DNA of 64,000 nucleotides, taken from contig NZ_QRGP01000001.1 of the NCBI RefSeq assembly GCF_003367235.1, positions 1,550,001 to 1,614,000 of the forward strand, read 5' to 3'. Every line of letters begins with the position of its first letter. Position 1 is the first letter of the stretch. A model generated the notes under the pieces. The model did not search any database and was not told where the DNA came from. It saw only the letters and a program-made list of their open reading frames with translations. A program made the position numbers and the translations under genes. This DNA is from Sphingorhabdus pulchriflava. Lineage in GTDB: Bacteria > Pseudomonadota > Alphaproteobacteria > Sphingomonadales > Sphingomonadaceae. Below, in pieces: positions 8,335 through 16,553 of this stretch.

Positions 8335-9551
8335 GTTCACTGAATACCTCTCGTCCGGTCCTGCTGCTCGGTGGTGGTGCCAGCACGCTTGCTGCCGCAC
8401 GAAGTCTCGGTGGTGCCGGAGTTGCGGTCTATGCCAGCGGGCGGACGGGTTGTCGCGCCATGCATTCGCGCCATTGCCGAACAGCGCTGCCGGTGCCTGA
8501 AGATATGGACGCGGCGCGATATTGGGAGACGATTCTCATATCGAAGCCCGACCCAGACCTTGCCGGATGCGTTATCATGGTCGGCTGCGATGAATCGCTG
8601 GAATTCGTCGAAACGCACGAGGCGGCGCTACGCCAACTCTACGTTGTCGAAGAGTTTCGCCCCGAACTGCGCCGGGCTATGCTGGACAAGCTCGATACGC
8701 TGACCATGGCGCGCGAAGCTGGCGTTCCAACTCCAAATTTCTGGGCAGTGGATACGGTTGAAGATGTTCTGGAAATACGAGACGAGCTCCGTTTTCCGGT
8801 GATGGTAAAGCCGCTGAATTCACTTACCTTCATGGAAGAATTCGGGCGCAAGTTGTTCATCGTTCGTGAAGATTTCGCCGAGGTAGTTGAAAAGGTGCGG
8901 CTGTGCCGAGAGCGTGAACACAAGGTTATGGTGGTCGAAATGATCCCCGGTCCTGACAGTCTTTTGTCGAGTTATTATACCTACCGCACGAGCAGCGGCG
9001 CGCTACTCTATAATTACACTAAGAGCATCATTCGCCGCTGGCCGGTCAATCGCGGCGGAGCATGTTTTCACCAGTCCGAATGGTTGCCCGAAACTGCCGA
9101 GATGGGACGACGGATGTTCGACGGGATCGGCTGGCAAGGCATTGGCAATGTCGAGTTTAAGCGCGATCTGCGCGACGGCCAGCTCAAAATAATCGAGGTG
9201 AACGGGCGGCTGACAGCGGGCCATCCGCTGGTAACACGTGGTGGCGCGCCAATCGACTTGATCATCTATTGCCACCTGACCGGACAATCTTTGCCGCACT
9301 TCGACAGTTATTCGCAGACGCTGAGGCTGTGGGATCCGATGCGTGACTTTATGGCTTTCCTGCAATTGCGCCGCGCGGGTGAACTGGGTTTTAGGGACTG
9401 GGTGCGCAGTATTACTGCACAGAAAGTCATTCTCCCCTTCTTCTGCTTTAACGATCCGCTACCGGGTCTCGCGGAATTTTCGGGCTTGCTGCGCAAGCTG
9501 GTTCGCGCGCCTCTGGCGATGCGCCAGAGGGCCGGGCAAAATGCGGATTGA
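8331..9551 (+). CDS. ATP-grasp carboxylate-amine ligase
   Basis: 406 residues, starting in an ATGA overlap with the preceding ligase. The N-terminus is a Rossmann-like pre-ATP-grasp domain (VLLLGGGASTLAAARSLGGAG) followed by the ATP-grasp core (FPVMVKPLNSLTF, VVEMIPGPDSLLSS, NVEFKRDLRDGQLKIIEVNGR). The IEVNGR segment supplies the Mg-binding Glu/Asn. It resembles the carboxylate-amine ligase / D-aspartate-ligase-like enzymes often found in surface-glycan loci. The C-terminal 60 residues are hydrophobic and basic and may associate with the membrane. Reaction inferred: ATP-dependent acylation of an amine, possibly an amino sugar. Substrates are not deducible. Confidence 0.8.
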   Translation: MSSLNTSRPVLLLGGGASTLAAARSLGGAGVAVYASGRTGCRAMHSRHCRTALPVPEDMDAARYWETILISKPDPDLAGCVIMVGCDESLEFVETHEAALRQLYVVEEFRPELRRAMLDKLDTLTMAREAGVPTPNFWAVDTVEDVLEIRDELRFPVMVKPLNSLTFMEEFGRKLFIVREDFAEVVEKVRLCREREHKVMVVEMIPGPDSLLSSYYTYRTSSGALLYNYTKSIIRRWPVNRGGACFHQSEWLPETAEMGRRMFDGIGWQGIGNVEFKRDLRDGQLKIIEVNGRLTAGHPLVTRGGAPIDLIIYCHLTGQSLPHFDSYSQTLRLWDPMRDFMAFLQLRRAGELGFRDWVRSITAQKVILPFFCFNDPLPGLAEFSGLLRKLVRAPLAMRQRAGQNAD

Positions 9552-10575
9552 CCATTACCGCTATCGGCACATACTCGAATGTCTGCTGGCGGCTGGCAGA
9601 GTCGATCCGGTGCAAGCAGCAAGTGTCGCCGACAATCTCACCTGGTGCGATATGGCTGGACGGCGCAACCATGGCATAGAGCGGCTCCCGATTCTTCTGA
9701 AGCGGGTCCGGACGGGCGCGATTAAGTGCCCTTGCGATCCGCAAATTTCACGTCTGGCTCCGGCAATTGGACGGATCGATGCCGATTCCGGCTTCGGGCA
9801 TCACGCTGCAACACTCGGTATGGAACTCGCCTGCGAACTTGCCGCCGAAACCGGCATTGGCGCGGTCGGTGTGCATAACAGCAACTTTTTCGGCGCCGGC
9901 GCCTATTATGTCCAGATGGCAGCAGATCGCGGCATGATCGGCCTAGCCGCGAGCAATTCTTTTCCCAAGGTGGCCGCTCATGGGGGCATCAAGCCGGTCC
10001 TGGGGACCAATCCGCTTGCCATTTCCGCCCCGCGTGCAGACGGCAGGTCGATTTTAATCGATATGTCCACTGCAGCGATGGCTGGATCATCGGTGCGTGA
10101 AGCAATTGCCAAGGGAGAGTTGCTTGAACCCGGGCTCGCAATCGACGCCGATGGTGCACCCATTGTCGATCCAATGCTTGCAAAAGCGGGCACCTTGCTG
10201 ACCGCCGCCGGAGCGAAAGGATTTGGCCTTGCAATTCTGGTCGAATTGCTCAGCGCTGTCTTGACTGGTGCCGGCGTCGCCGGAGAAGTTGCATCGATGT
10301 ACGCCGATCTCGATCGACCGGGCAACAACGGGCATTTTCTACTCGCGATCGACATTGCGCGCTGGATGCCGCTTGAGCATTTTCATCACCGGGTCGAAGC
10401 GCTCGCAGTAGCGCTCACCTCGCCACTCGGCTCGCAAGAGGTACGTTTGCCAGGCGACACCAGATGGGAAGAAATTTCCCGAAGCAAGAGCCAAGGCATA
10501 TTGATCGAAGACCACATCCTCGCACAAATCGAACAGCTGGCAGACAGCCTCGGCGTGGCGCTGGACTGGCGCTGA
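9541..10575 (+). CDS. Ldh_2-family malate/lactate-type dehydrogenase
   Basis: 344 residues; the ATG at 9541 overlaps the upstream gene by 11 bases. It has the Ldh_2 (malate/L-lactate/ureidoglycolate dehydrogenase) fold: GRRNHGIERLP, LAASNSFPKVAAHGGIKPVLGTNP (only in part), and GAKGFGLAILVELLSAVLTGAG. The family reduces 2-oxo acids or cyclic imines with NAD(P)H. One residue stands out: where most members have a His after Asn-Ser-Asn (NSNHFG), this protein has NSNFFGAGAYYV, so substrate handling may differ. In this operon it could reduce the 2-oxo acid made or split by the RraA-like aldolase before ligation. Cytoplasmic. Confidence 0.8.
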   Translation: MRIDHYRYRHILECLLAAGRVDPVQAASVADNLTWCDMAGRRNHGIERLPILLKRVRTGAIKCPCDPQISRLAPAIGRIDADSGFGHHAATLGMELACELAAETGIGAVGVHNSNFFGAGAYYVQMAADRGMIGLAASNSFPKVAAHGGIKPVLGTNPLAISAPRADGRSILIDMSTAAMAGSSVREAIAKGELLEPGLAIDADGAPIVDPMLAKAGTLLTAAGAKGFGLAILVELLSAVLTGAGVAGEVASMYADLDRPGNNGHFLLAIDIARWMPLEHFHHRVEALAVALTSPLGSQEVRLPGDTRWEEISRSKSQGILIEDHILAQIEQLADSLGVALDWR

Positions 10576-10582
10576 CACCGTA

Positions 10583-12142
10583 ATGGCGCATACAACGCTT
10601 CGGGTTGTTCTTGTTCTGTCTGATCCGGACGCGCCCCTCGGATGGGTCGCGCGTCTGATTGAGCGGATTGGGGACCTTGATGAAATTGGGATTTGTGCCA
10701 TCGCCGCTACCCCTACCCCCCGGCGACGACGGAGAGATAATTTTCTTTTCCGTTTGCTCTACCGGCTGGAACTGGCAGCTGGAGAGACACCGGTTGCATC
10801 GGACGATTTGTCAGCAAACAACATTCCGCGGATTTCTCTGGACGACGAAGAAGCGCTGCACGCACTGGCACCCGATGTCATACTTGACCTCTCAGGAAAC
10901 CACGGTGCGGGCATCTCGGCTGCTTCGGCGCGCCACGGTGTGTGGTTTACCGACGCTTTCGGCAGCGTTCCCGGGATTGCCGGTTTGCAACCGCTTCTCG
11001 AAGGACGCCCTGTCAGCTCGATCAACCTGTTCCGCCGCTCCCTTGCCCAAGCGTTGCCAGATTTGATCGCAAGTGCAGCGGTAAACATCAAATTCGTCGC
11101 TTCGCGCAACGAACGATTCTTGGCGGAAAAGTCAGTCTCACTGATCCTGCGCGAACTAAAACGTCGTGCACGCGGATTGCTTTCCGCGACGCCCAGTGAA
11201 ACGGTCCTGTTTGTTGCTCCGCGCGCACCAGGAACCAGCGAGACACTCGCCTATCTAGGTAGAATGGTGGGTGAACTTGTAAGGCGGGCTTGGCAAAAAT
11301 TCGCAACTACACTGGGCCTTCGACCGGGGATGTTCTGTATCAACTTGACCGAAGGTGAGCCTCTGAAATTCAATCCGGCATTGGCCGAGGCCGTTACCTC
11401 GCCCGCGAATTGTTACTACGCCGATCCATTCCTTTGGCCACACGGAGAGGACACCTGGTGCTTTTTTGAAAGTTTCGATTATCACATGGGGCTGGGATAT
11501 ATCAGTGCCGGACGGATTGAAAACGGGCGATTTGAGGATGTCCGGACCGTGCTTGCTCCGGGTTATCATCTCTCCTTTCCATTCCTGTTTGAACATGATG
11601 GGCAGCTGTTCATGATGCCTGAAAGCTGCGCTTCGCGGCGAATTGAGCTGTGGCGGTGCACCTCGTTTCCCGACGGCTGGGAACTGCACAGGACTGCCCT
11701 GGAAGGCACCAACGCCTCCGATTCAACGCTTGTACAAATCGACGAGCAATGGTGGCTGTTCACCAACATCAGCGATGATCCGTTTGCCGACATGAGCTCG
11801 GAACTTCACCTGTTCCGTGCCAATAGCCCGCTTCTGGAAAGACTCGAACCGCACCCTCTCAATCCAGTGGTGTTCGATTCGCGCTGCGCTCGCAATGCTG
11901 GCCGCATCTGGCAGCGCGACGGCGTTTTTTACCGCCCGGCGCAGGATAATTCGCACGGAACCTATGGTTATGGACTGCAGCTGATGCGGATCGATGAACT
12001 CACAATGGAGCGTTACCGCGAAAGCTCGGTTCGACATATTACCCCCAATTTCAAACGGGGGATTATCGGCTGTCATCATATCGATGTTCTAGACAACCGC
12101 ATCGTTTTTGACGTGCGACACCGCTATGGAGGTCGGGGATGA
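10583..12142 (+). CDS. Formyltransferase-like domain fused to GINT1-like glycosyltransferase domain
   Basis: 519 residues. The N-terminal half (about 1-230) begins RVVLVLSDPDAPLGWVARLIE and resembles the N-terminus of formyltransferase-fold proteins. The C-terminal half (about 250-519) contains YYADPFLWPHGEDTWCFFE, FPFLFEHDGQLFMMPE and repeated blade-like segments ending Trp-Trp-Leu-Phe-Thr-Asn. This is a five-bladed-propeller-like domain as in glucosamine inositolphosphorylceramide transferase 1 (GINT1)-type and related glycan enzymes. A two-domain protein of this sort is found in bacterial polysaccharide clusters, but its reaction is not established to my knowledge. It starts 7 bases after the dehydrogenase gene and overlaps the GT4 gene by ATGA, so it belongs to the same operon. 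Confidence 0.65.
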   Translation: MAHTTLRVVLVLSDPDAPLGWVARLIERIGDLDEIGICAIAATPTPRRRRRDNFLFRLLYRLELAAGETPVASDDLSANNIPRISLDDEEALHALAPDVILDLSGNHGAGISAASARHGVWFTDAFGSVPGIAGLQPLLEGRPVSSINLFRRSLAQALPDLIASAAVNIKFVASRNERFLAEKSVSLILRELKRRARGLLSATPSETVLFVAPRAPGTSETLAYLGRMVGELVRRAWQKFATTLGLRPGMFCINLTEGEPLKFNPALAEAVTSPANCYYADPFLWPHGEDTWCFFESFDYHMGLGYISAGRIENGRFEDVRTVLAPGYHLSFPFLFEHDGQLFMMPESCASRRIELWRCTSFPDGWELHRTALEGTNASDSTLVQIDEQWWLFTNISDDPFADMSSELHLFRANSPLLERLEPHPLNPVVFDSRCARNAGRIWQRDGVFYRPAQDNSHGTYGYGLQLMRIDELTMERYRESSVRHITPNFKRGIIGCHHIDVLDNRIVFDVRHRYGGRG

Positions 12143-13386
12143 CGCGCGCGCGGGACCAGAGCGATGGCATCGAGCGCGTTGTGGTGATTCACGATTTCGC
12201 CGCACCAGAAGGCGGGGCTGGCGTCCTGGCGATCCAGGCGGCCCAAGAATATCGACGGCGCGGAATTCCGGTGACGTATTTTGCCGGCTCTATTGATGGC
12301 GCGGGTGAAGGGTTGGATGGGATAGACTTGGTGGGCTTGCACGCAAGCCGCTTGCTGGACACATCACCAACCCGGGCGATGATGCAGGGGTTTCACAACC
12401 GTACGGCGCACAACTACCTGGAGCGCTGGATCGCGAAGAACGATACTGATCATACCGTGTACCACCTGCACAACTGGTCCCAGATACTATCGCCAGCCAT
12501 CTTCGCCGCACTGGCGGGCGTAGAAGACCGGTTGGTGGTTACATGCCATGACTTCTTTAACATCTGCCCCAATGGCGGATTTACCGATTTTTCCCACGCG
12601 CAACCCTGCGGTCTCAAGCCGCTTTCGCTGAGCTGCCTTGTCAGTCAATGTGATCGGCGCAGCGGCCTTCACAAAGTGTGGCGGGTGGCGCGACAGGTGC
12701 ATCTGAACAGGCTGGCGCGTCCTGCGCGGTCGAAGGCTACCTTCACCTTTCTGCACGATCGCATGCTCGCAAAGTATGCGGATAACGGCTTTTCCGCGCG
12801 CCAGATGGTGACGATCCCTAACCCTGTCGAACCCTGGTCCCGCGCGCGTATCCCCGCTGAGCAAAATCAAGAATTCCTGTTCGTCGGGCGACTGGGGAGC
12901 GACAAGGGCGCTGATCTGGCCACTGCGGCATGCATTCAGACAGGCGTTCCGCTCACGCTTGTCGGGGAAGGAGAATTAGAGGGTCGTTTGCGCGAGACAG
13001 GCGGTGACTTACAGCTCGCGGGCTGGTGCAACCGGGCGGAGATTCTCGATCATGCACGCCGTGCTAGAGCATTGATCGTGCCGAGCAGGGTAGTAGAGCC
13101 GTTCGGCCTCGTGATATTGGAGGCAGCGACAAGCGGCCTGCCGGTTATTGTCTCCGAACGGGCCTATCTGGCAGGCGATTGCAAGAGATTGGGCTTTGGC
13201 CAGTCCTTTGATCCGGCGGAACCCCAAAGCTTGACCGAGTTGATCAAAAGGATCGCCAACGATGACGCAGCAGTCGAGCAAATGAGCAACAACGGTTTTG
13301 CCCGCGCAGACGAACTCGCTTTGTCCGCTCCCGAATGGGGTGAAAGATATATCGGTCTGTTTCGCGATGCCATCGCAGGACGGTAA
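12139..13386 (+). CDS. Glycosyltransferase family 4
   Basis: 415 residues. A GT-B fold: N-terminal VVVIHDFAAPEGGAGVLA, a Cys-containing insert around residues 135-175 (CHDFFNICPNGGF ... CGLKPLSLSCLVSQC), and the C-terminal donor site FLFVGRLGSDKGADLA followed by PSRVVEPFGLVILEAATSG, which carries the Glu-X7-Glu motif of retaining GT4 enzymes. It transfers an activated sugar in the cytosol during glycan assembly. The insert with several Cys is common in GT4 enzymes of exopolysaccharide loci. Start overlaps the previous stop by ATGA. Last gene of the coupled operon; the chromosome-to-island junction follows 20 bases later. Confidence 0.9.
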   Translation: MTRARDQSDGIERVVVIHDFAAPEGGAGVLAIQAAQEYRRRGIPVTYFAGSIDGAGEGLDGIDLVGLHASRLLDTSPTRAMMQGFHNRTAHNYLERWIAKNDTDHTVYHLHNWSQILSPAIFAALAGVEDRLVVTCHDFFNICPNGGFTDFSHAQPCGLKPLSLSCLVSQCDRRSGLHKVWRVARQVHLNRLARPARSKATFTFLHDRMLAKYADNGFSARQMVTIPNPVEPWSRARIPAEQNQEFLFVGRLGSDKGADLATAACIQTGVPLTLVGEGELEGRLRETGGDLQLAGWCNRAEILDHARRARALIVPSRVVEPFGLVILEAATSGLPVIVSERAYLAGDCKRLGFGQSFDPAEPQSLTELIKRIANDDAAVEQMSNNGFARADELALSAPEWGERYIGLFRDAIAGR

Positions 13387-13408
13387 ATGACTTGCAGAGC
13401 AGAAGCTG

Positions 13409-13437
13409 ACAGGAAAATGGTGCGAGAAGCGGCCTCG
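13409..13437 (+). repeat. Candidate attachment-site remnant matching tRNA-Leu 3' end (site R1)
   Basis: Fifteen bases ACAGGAAAATGGTGC at 13409-13423 are identical to 45308-45322, which spans the CCA end of tRNA-Leu and its downstream flank. The similarity continues inside the tRNA with 10 of 12 matches (13426-13437 against 45326-45337). It sits 23 bases after the last polysaccharide gene and 40 bases before the dispersed repeat shared with 27.47 kb, so it looks like the distal junction of a tRNA-Leu integrative element. Confidence 0.5.
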
Positions 13438-13476
13438 CGATATATTTTTATCTATTTGTTTTTATAATGTATTATT

Positions 13477-13585
13477 AGTTCGATCGTCGATGAAACCCAA
13501 GTCGAGGCCCCAAATCCGTTTCGGCAGCGAGGGTTCGAGTCCTCAAGCCCAAAAACTCGTTTCCGCCACTGCATAAGTTGTGACG
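13477..13585 (+). repeat. Dispersed island-end repeat, copy 1
   Basis: About 109 bases related to 27466-27581 in the same orientation. The best conserved block is CAAGTCGAGGCCCCAAATC, and both copies end in CCGCCACTGCA. A tRNA T-arm-like word GGTTCGAGTCCTC lies at its centre on the plus strand. It has no coding potential. Its paired position next to tRNA-Leu-end-like sequence suggests it is the conserved end of a family of integrative elements. Confidence 0.6.
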
Positions 13586-14001
13586 TTAATAATACCACAA
13601 GGCAGTCGATGAAGCGTGGGCATAGTTTTGTTTGATGCAAGCGTTTCATCGGGTCCGATTTCGAGACATTCGCGACATTGGCTTTTGCAGGCTGACTGCT
13701 CTGAAATCCACATTCGTTTCGGCAGCAGACGTCATTATGTTGGTCGTTTTAAAGCGTGCAAAAGGCCCACACTAGCTGCGCTCCTGAATTCCCTGATGAT
13801 GGCTGATATTGGCCGGTGCTTTTGGTCTGACTTTTCACCGCGAAATGGCGATCAAGAACGAGAACGGGGCTGCAAACTGCCTGCAGAAAACCGATCCTCG
13901 CGTTTTATTTATGAATTGTTACATCTAGGACAATTCAATCGCAAACGCGCGCATATGCTCCGCCGAGTTGAAAATCATGCTGGCCCTTGGGGAGGAAAAA
14001 T

Positions 14002-14127
14002 ATGCGTGCGTTCAAACTTGCTGGATTTGCTTTTCTTCTGAGTAGCAGCACAACGGCAATGGCTCAAACTGCTGACACCATTTGCCATCGCCCGTCATTT
14101 TCACATCGATGTGTTCGCGAGCAATGA
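14002..14127 (+). pseudogene. Truncated secreted-protein gene (signal peptide only)
   Basis: A strong ribosome site (GGGGAGG, 6 bases before ATG 14002) leads into a textbook signal peptide, MRAFKLAGFAFLLSSS followed by an AMAQTA cleavage site. After about 26 codons the sequence becomes antisense integrase DNA and the frame stops at 14125-14127. The mature protein is gone. The junction near 14078 marks a deletion or recombination event that also removed the C-terminal part of the integrase. Confidence 0.65.
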
Positions 14128-14431
14128 GTTGGAACGTGTTCTGAACATTGAAGCACGCGGTTGCCTTGGCCTTGCGCTTTTCCAGGGCCGGATCGAAGCC
14201 GTCAGCGAGGCTTATCCTGGCCTCATCGCAGTTCCTCCTGGCTTTCGCCAAGCTGACATCAGGATAAGAACCTAAGGCGAGTTTCTTCTCTTTGCCGTGC
14301 ACGCGATATTTCATGCGCCAATGCTTGCCACCGGCTTTGCTGACGAGGAGATACAACCCCCGTCCGTCGTTCATTTTATAATCTTTTTCCTGAGGCTTAG
14401 CAGTGCGAACCAGAATGTCAGTCAGTGGCAT
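14012..14431 (-). pseudogene. P4-type tyrosine integrase, N-terminal fragment
   Basis: The first about 117 codons are a DUF4102/P4-integrase N-terminus (MPLTDILVRTAKPQEKDYKM, then GRGLYLLVSKAGGKHWRMKYR, LALGSYPDVSLAKAR). The core-binding and catalytic domains with the Arg/His/Arg/Tyr residues are absent. From about 14078 downwards the frame reads through the antisense of the truncated secreted-protein gene and ends at 14012, so the last 22 residues are not integrase. Non-functional. Intact relatives insert at the 3' ends of tRNA genes. Its upstream region is duplicated beside tRNA-Leu at 45.1 kb. Confidence 0.85.
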
Positions 14432-14593
14432 TGGGGGCCTTTTCCCTTCAAACGACGGTCAAGAACGTCATTTTTGAGCATTCGGCCCCCAAAAGGCCCC
14501 CATTTCGTTGTGGCTGAAGGCGAACTGGAGTGAACGTCCGTGACCAGATGAAGGCTGGTTTTTAGGGGATTTCTGCGGTTTTTTTAACCGTTA
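14425..14593 (+). repeat. Integrase promoter/att-region repeat, copy 1
   Basis: 78 bases (14425-14502) are identical to 45126-45203 and weaker similarity continues to about 14593. It covers the integrase start codon and its upstream DNA, including a 12-base inverted repeat TGGGGGCCTTTT (14432-14443) / AAAAGGCCCCCA (14491-14502), a likely integrase or excisionase/regulator binding site. Confidence 0.85.
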
Positions 14594-15637
14594 GTGAAAA
14601 CATCGTGTGTCGCCCAATTTTAAAGCGTCGATACACCCTTTTTCACCCTGCCGCAGCATTCGCTGAGTTGCAGCCGTAACGCGGTCGAGCGCATTTTCAT
14701 CGGATATGATGCCCATATGGGTGATCCCGGGCAGCACGTGCACGGCGATATGCGGATTGGCACTGCGAATTTGTGACGGGTACGCTTTGGCGATGAACAG
14801 TTCATCCTCCGAGCCAATGAGTATCTTTGTTGGTGCCTCTATGGCCGCCACCGATGGTTTCCAGTCTCGCGGCAAATTGGCCGACGCCAGAAGTGCATGG
14901 CTATAGCTTCTGGGGCGTAGGTCGTCATTTGGCGGAACCGCCATGGCGAGAACGGTCATATGGTCGAGCGCGGATATTCCAAAACCGTTCAAAATGCTGA
15001 GCACGACAATGCGCGGGACGCTGACCGAAGTCCATCCGCCCTGATTGGGTCGATCCATGGGCCCGCCGGGAGCGATGAAGGGTGAAAGCGCAAGATAAGC
15101 GTCGAAATTCTTGGCGTAGCGAGCCAGACTTGCTGTTCGAAGGATGACCGAGCCGCCTGTGGAATGCCCAAGCAGAAGCAGCCTTTCTTCCGGATTCGCC
15201 TTTCTGACAAATGCAGCCACATCTGCGAGATCGTCTTCATACTGCCCGCGATAGGCGACATCGCCTAGCTTGCCGCCCGGACCAGGGCTCAAACCATGGC
15301 CGCGCAAATCGATCGAATAGACTGTGATGCCCCGCTTTGAGAGAGTGTCCGCGACACCGTGCATCGCTGCTGTGCTGCCCGATGAACCATGAACGGCAAC
15401 GACGACCCCCATTCCCATTTTCCCGGGATAGATGCGGTAGGACAGTCGAGTGCCGTCGCGAGCCTTCAGAAAATGCGGGGACGGCTGCTCCGCAGCATAG
15501 CGGCCCATGGTATTGGACGAGTTCTGGATTGCGGAAATTAGCGGGGGCGCAGAGGGAGCGGTAAAAGCAAGCACGAGCCCTGCAACGACGAGCAGGATCA
15601 AAGGCGTTGCCACGGCCATTCGTAAGATATGTTTCAC
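14591..15637 (-). CDS. Membrane-anchored alpha/beta hydrolase (serine aminopeptidase / lysophospholipase-like)
   Basis: 348 residues. One N-terminal hydrophobic segment (about 6-28) anchors or exports it. The alpha/beta-hydrolase core has VVVAVHGSSGS (oxyanion region), SIDLRGHGLSPGP, the nucleophile elbow GHSTGG with Ser at about 159, an Asp in GSEDELF and a late His in PGITHMG, completing a Ser-Asp-His triad. This is the Hydrolase_4/lysophospholipase type, acting on esters in the periplasm; the substrate is unknown. It is divergent from a membrane LytTR regulator (115 bases), which probably controls it. Its 3' end abuts the integrase remnant. Confidence 0.85.
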   Translation of the reverse strand: MKHILRMAVATPLILLVVAGLVLAFTAPSAPPLISAIQNSSNTMGRYAAEQPSPHFLKARDGTRLSYRIYPGKMGMGVVVAVHGSSGSTAAMHGVADTLSKRGITVYSIDLRGHGLSPGPGGKLGDVAYRGQYEDDLADVAAFVRKANPEERLLLLGHSTGGSVILRTASLARYAKNFDAYLALSPFIAPGGPMDRPNQGGWTSVSVPRIVVLSILNGFGISALDHMTVLAMAVPPNDDLRPRSYSHALLASANLPRDWKPSVAAIEAPTKILIGSEDELFIAKAYPSQIRSANPHIAVHVLPGITHMGIISDENALDRVTAATQRMLRQGEKGCIDALKLGDTRCFH

Positions 15638-15752
15638 GTATTTTTGCCTTTCGGGAGAAGTTCGCCGACCGCTTGCCCGTCATTTCTGCAAAATGTCATT
15701 TGTCTATTCGCGGTTGGCAGACCTGCTTCGCCAATGGTAGGCGCGCGCGCTT

Positions 15753-16541
15753 ATGAACCCGCTAAAATTCAGGTCAGCACCATTGCTCAATCATCCGGCC
15801 TTGCTGTCGATGCCGGTAATTGGTGCTGTCATCGGCGTGATGGGGCCGTTCGAAAGTTACGGCACGATGGGTTTTGGCGAACGCGTTGGTCACTTTGCTC
15901 TTTGTGTAACGCTGATCGGCGCAATGGTGATGACATCCAGTTACTATATCGCCCGACGATTTTTCCAGGGATATTGGCCCGTTTGGGTTGCGCTCTGTCT
16001 GGATCTTCTGCTGACAATCCCGGGGGCGGCCATCATATTGGGCAGCCTGTCTGTCTTTGCACCTGATAGCCTGGGCGAAGTACATTCGCTCGATCTTCTC
16101 TGGCAAAATCTGGTCATGATGCTCGCCTTTCGCGCCAGCAGCCTGCTGGTCTCTTGGCGGCGGATACGCGAAGGGCCGCAAGCAGCCTCGTCGCTGGAAC
16201 AAAAGCCGTCACCCGACGAGTTCACCAAGCGCATGCCATTCGGCCTCAGGGGTGAACGCATTCTCGCGCTGTCATCAGAGGATCATTATCTTCGCGTGCA
16301 TACTCCAAGGGGAGAGGCGTTGATTTTGATGGCGCTGTCGCACGCAGCTCCTTTGATGAGCGACGGATTTCTGGTGCATCGGTCGCACTGGGTCGCAAGA
16401 GAGGCAATCAAATCGGCGAGTTCCAACTCGGTCAAGTTGATCACCGGCTTATCCGTGCCGATTAGCCGCCATCGCGCCAAGGAATTCCGAACATGGCTGG
16501 ACAGGCAACTGCCGCATTCAAGTCTGCTGGCCGCAGGTTAA
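15753..16541 (+). CDS. Membrane-bound LytTR transcriptional regulator
   Basis: 262 residues. Four hydrophobic segments (about 17-35, 45-68, 75-100, 110-130) precede a LytTR DNA-binding domain (about 160-255; ILALSSEDHYLRVHT and VHRSHWVAREAI). There is no receiver domain, so this is a one-component membrane regulator of the kind common in sphingomonads. It is divergent from the alpha/beta hydrolase gene and most likely regulates it and itself. It converges on the HxlR gene 12 bases downstream. Confidence 0.85.
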   Translation: MNPLKFRSAPLLNHPALLSMPVIGAVIGVMGPFESYGTMGFGERVGHFALCVTLIGAMVMTSSYYIARRFFQGYWPVWVALCLDLLLTIPGAAIILGSLSVFAPDSLGEVHSLDLLWQNLVMMLAFRASSLLVSWRRIREGPQAASSLEQKPSPDEFTKRMPFGLRGERILALSSEDHYLRVHTPRGEALILMALSHAAPLMSDGFLVHRSHWVAREAIKSASSNSVKLITGLSVPISRHRAKEFRTWLDRQLPHSSLLAAG

Positions 16542-16553
16542 AAGACCGAAGGT

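Larger units (their letters stand above)
13387..14001. other. Gene-free island junction region
   Basis: 615 bases with no convincing gene. A plus-strand open frame (13616-14041) lacks protein-like composition and overlaps the signal-peptide remnant. The stretch carries a tRNA-Leu-end-like site (13409-13437), an AT-rich spacer and a diverged dispersed repeat (13477-13585). Confidence 0.5.

Noticed and set aside
13530-13570. tRNA-like T-arm word (GGTTCGAGTCCTC) on the plus strand in repeat copy 1, suggesting a tRNA gene
   Set aside because: No acceptor, D-arm or anticodon arm can be built around it and the copy at 27.5 kb has lost the stem; treated as part of the island-end repeat.
13616-14041. 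141-codon plus-strand open frame as a gene
   Set aside because: Composition is not protein-like, no ribosome site or homology is seen, and its end overlaps the signal-peptide remnant in another frame.
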